Below, piece by piece: positions 61,825 through 64,000 of a stretch of DNA of 64,000 nt. Numbering within the stretch: position 1 is the stretch's first letter; every line of letters starts with the position of its first letter. Below the pieces are notes generated by a model. The model was not told the DNA's origin and searched no databases. It worked only from the letters and a program-made list of their open reading frames with translations. The position numbers were made by a program, and so were the translations under genes. Source of the DNA: Prorocentrum cordatum (Eukaryota; Sar; Dinophyceae; Prorocentrales; Prorocentraceae); NCBI GenBank assembly GCA_963575745.1, contig CAUYUJ010001447.1, positions 1,132,180 through 1,196,179 on the forward strand. Reading direction: 5' to 3'.

Positions 61825-63051
61825 GCAGCGGGAGCATCTTTCTGAAACACCGAAGCAAGTTGGATCTCAACACAACCATCACAAGAAATCACCATCTGAA
61901 ATCCTGTGTGCGAGAAACTAATACGCGGAGAAGGCCGAATATCTCACAGAGGGAATTAGCGGAGAGAGGAGAGTAGTGTTCATAGTGTCTACGCGTCCGT
62001 CGGACAACGTAGGTAGAAACATGAAGTGGGAAGACGGATAAAGTAGATTGGACTCGAGCCCGCCCAAAGCATAACAGCCAACAGCAAACGCAGATCGATC
62101 CTGGAAATAAGGCGGGGATCTGGGAATACCTAGTAGACTGGGATCTGGGAATCTAGAAAGACCTACACTCTGCGACTGGCGTGCAAATGCGGAGATGACG
62201 GAGGAGATGGAGAGAGGGAGCGAACAGACAACGCCATCCGGGGCAGGGGTGGGGAGGCGGAGGGCGAGGAGCGGCCGTGGCAGGAAGGACGCCATCACCG
62301 GCGACGCGGCCGGCTGCGAGATCCCTGGATCCCCAAATCTTGCCGTCCCTGGACCTCCCGCGGGAGACAACTCCTGGGAGGCCTTCGCAAGAAAAAGCAG
62401 GCACTAAGAAACCCGATTCAGCGGGATTGGGCGGGATTAGGCCCCAGACTGGGGAAACCAAAATGTACCCATACCGCTACTCCCCAGACCTCTCCCGGGG
62501 TCCGTTCTGACCAGGCTTTCGAGGCGACTCCAGCAGTGGCGGCGGGCCCGCGGCCGACCCGACGGCGCCCGTCTTCCGTGGGGCGTCGGCCTCCGCTGCC
62601 TGCCGCTGCGGAGGCGAGGGCCGACACGGGCGAGACCCCTGCTGGAGCGCGGCGAGCGGGCAGCAGGAGCATCGCACCCGCGGTCCACGCCGGGGAGCCC
62701 CTGCCGATGCAACGGTCCCGACGGAGATCGAGGCGTGAAGACTGGCGTCGCAAACCGGCCGGGGCTCCGACGGAGACCACCGAAGCTCCTCGTCGTCGAT
62801 TGCTCTGGCTCGTGCCCTTCTTCCTGCTCGTTCTTGCTGCTGGTTACCGCCCCCCACAGGAGTCAGTAGGAAGATTGGGTGACGGGCCCCCGCTCAATGT
62901 GTACCACTGCAAACGGATGTACCATAGTGCTTGGTCGTTCGTTCCAGATCGCCGCGACTCGATCTCTACTGGGACACACGATCGAGGCCGAAACATGAGG
63001 GGGGATAGCGAGAAAGAGGAAGCAGAGAAACAGAAGAAGGGATGATGGTGA
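61825..63051. other. No gene recognised
   Basis: Mixed GC-rich sequence. Plus frame 62,536-63,045 includes LLWLVPFFLLVLAAGYRPPQ, a hydrophobic run that could be a membrane anchor, but the rest is Arg/Pro-rich and unconvincing. Confidence 0.4.
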
Positions 63052-63112
63052 AGTGGAGGAGGAGGAGGAGGAGGAGGAGGAGAAGGAGGAGGAGGAGGGG
63101 GAGGAGGAAGAA
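63052..63112 (+). repeat. GAG trinucleotide block
   Basis: GAG/GGA tract. Confidence 0.9.
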
Positions 63113-63292
63113 GAAGGTGCAGAGTAGACGGGGCAGGAGTATAACCATCTCCTCACGATCCTATCCTCCGCATCCTGGCCGATGGGCATCGAGCCCGCCA
63201 TTCTCATACTCGCGATAGCGCCCGTGACGGGCATCGCCCACGGTCACGTCACGATGCGCGACGGTAGGGAAGCAGCCATTACTGTGTGCAGG

Positions 63293-63443
63293 GCAGGTTT
63301 TAATACATAGGATTTTTAATAGATCGGAATAAACACATGGTTAGTTTATGAATAATTTAATGCATAAACTCACCCTTGCATGTATTAATCAACCCTTTAT
63401 TTTGAATACATGGTCCGCACGCGGAGCATGTATTAAAAACGGC
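63293..63443. repeat. 151-bp AT-rich segment with inverted ends and an inner hairpin
   Basis: GCAGGTTTTAATACAT at the left is complementary, 14 of 16, to ATGTATTAAAAACGGC at the right. AATACATG--CCGC--GCGG--CATGTATT at 63,405-63,434 is a near-perfect hairpin. It is strikingly AT-rich within GC-rich DNA. ACTGT occurs on both sides at slightly different distances, so a target duplication is only possible. Confidence 0.55.
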
Positions 63444-64000
63444 ACTGTATTCTCTGACGGCGCCGTCGCGAATCTCGACGTTCCCGGCCCCTTCCCACTC
63501 TCCCTCCTCCCCCCCCTGGTCACGCCTGTTATCGCCAGGGGAGAAAGACGGTCTCACGCAGAGACGCGTTGGGACACACTTGCGCCCCGATGCCAGGAGG
63601 AAGAGCAGGAGGGAGCAGGGGCCGTGGGAGCCAGAGTGCGCTGAGCAAGCGGCTGTGTAGGCACTCCCGCGGAGAAGGCGGCCAACGACAACTCATCCTC
63701 CGTGCCGTGCGACCTGGGGCTGTCAGCTGGTGCTCCGCCCAGGCCGCAGCAGGCCCCCCACCTCCACCGGCTTCTCCACCGGCTCTGGGGCTGCGACGAC
63801 GCCAGCGGCATTGCGCGATAGGGCATCGAGGAGGAGGAGCACGATCGCGTCACGCGCCACAGCCGAAGCCGCGGGGCGCAAACGGACAAAAAACACTGTA
63901 GCATGGCGCCCAGTCGGGCGATCATGGAAAGCAAGCGCGTCAGATCAAGCCGCGGCGGCGCACCGGGGGAAGAGGGGGGGTACTGAGGGGGGAAAAGGCC
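63444..64000. other. No gene recognised
   Basis: GC-rich sequence to the window end with overlapping short frames and no recognised domain. Confidence 0.5.

Noticed and set aside
1-64000. tRNA, rRNA, riboswitch, bacterial promoter or terminator signals
   Set aside because: None was recognisable by eye on either strand. Absence of small RNA genes is not proven without a structure search.

Overview
The window looks like repeat-dominated nuclear DNA of a eukaryotic protist, most likely a dinoflagellate. That is an inference. It rests on a decayed LINE whose linker and C-terminal wording matches elements I know from dinoflagellate genomes, on WWE-type and repeat-type protein fragments, on high GC, and on the near absence of ordinary genes. 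Some features recall Prorocentrum-like assemblies, but I cannot test the species. I see no bacterial operon, rRNA, tRNA or CRISPR array. Most long open frames are by-products of trinucleotide repeats, which stay open in every frame.

Layout. 0-1.1 kb: array of an ~89-bp satellite. 1.28-4.56 kb: dead LINE on the minus strand (endonuclease, linker, reverse transcriptase, C-terminal part). 4.6-10.8 kb: GAG blocks alternating with the best coding candidates, all minus strand: a Cys/His-rich and polyQ segment with an unrecognised frameshifted protein (5.8-7.46 kb), and a four-repeat acidic protein running into a WWE-like domain across one in-frame TGA (9.46-10.63 kb). 11-13.5 kb: dispersed repeats. 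13.5-15.1 kb: one copy of a composite repeat joined to a 0.7-kb CTC block. 15.6-18.95 kb: GAG, TAG and CTC blocks with 101-bp and ~105-bp tandem repeats. 19.2-20.56 kb: second retroelement remnant (RNase H, plus strand). 21.4-24.3 kb: a 62-bp tandem repeat, facing CTC/GAG blocks and nearly 1 kb of CAT-type repeat. 25-28 kb: small inverted-repeat elements and a pure CAT array. 29.6-33.1 kb: GCC, CTC and GAG blocks with short coiled-coil-like fragments. 33.5-40.5 kb: two more 89-bp satellite arrays, then a multi-copy composite macrosatellite with CTC blocks. 42.3-45.7 kb: a terminal-inverted-repeat family, including a 3.07-kb member filled with nested satellite. 47.9-51.3 kb: G/T-rich tandem repeats broken by a small insertion. 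51.3-54.9 kb: GAG blocks, minus-strand exon-like stretches and a 114-bp tandem repeat. 55-64 kb: further repeat families, hairpins and one exon-like stretch.

How it works together. There is no pathway to reconstruct. The window records repeat expansion. The strongest result is a transposon-like family with conserved inverted termini that begin CTTAAGTCGGG. Three short complete copies are flanked by 6-bp direct repeats. A fourth copy has similar termini and a near-matching 6-bp direct repeat, but encloses ~2.8 kb of two-level satellite. The second is a composite macrosatellite in which the same ~83-bp satellite and the same flanks repeatedly join long CTC tracts. The coding candidates are fragments, and some are visibly broken. 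Splice sites, expression and homology were not tested.
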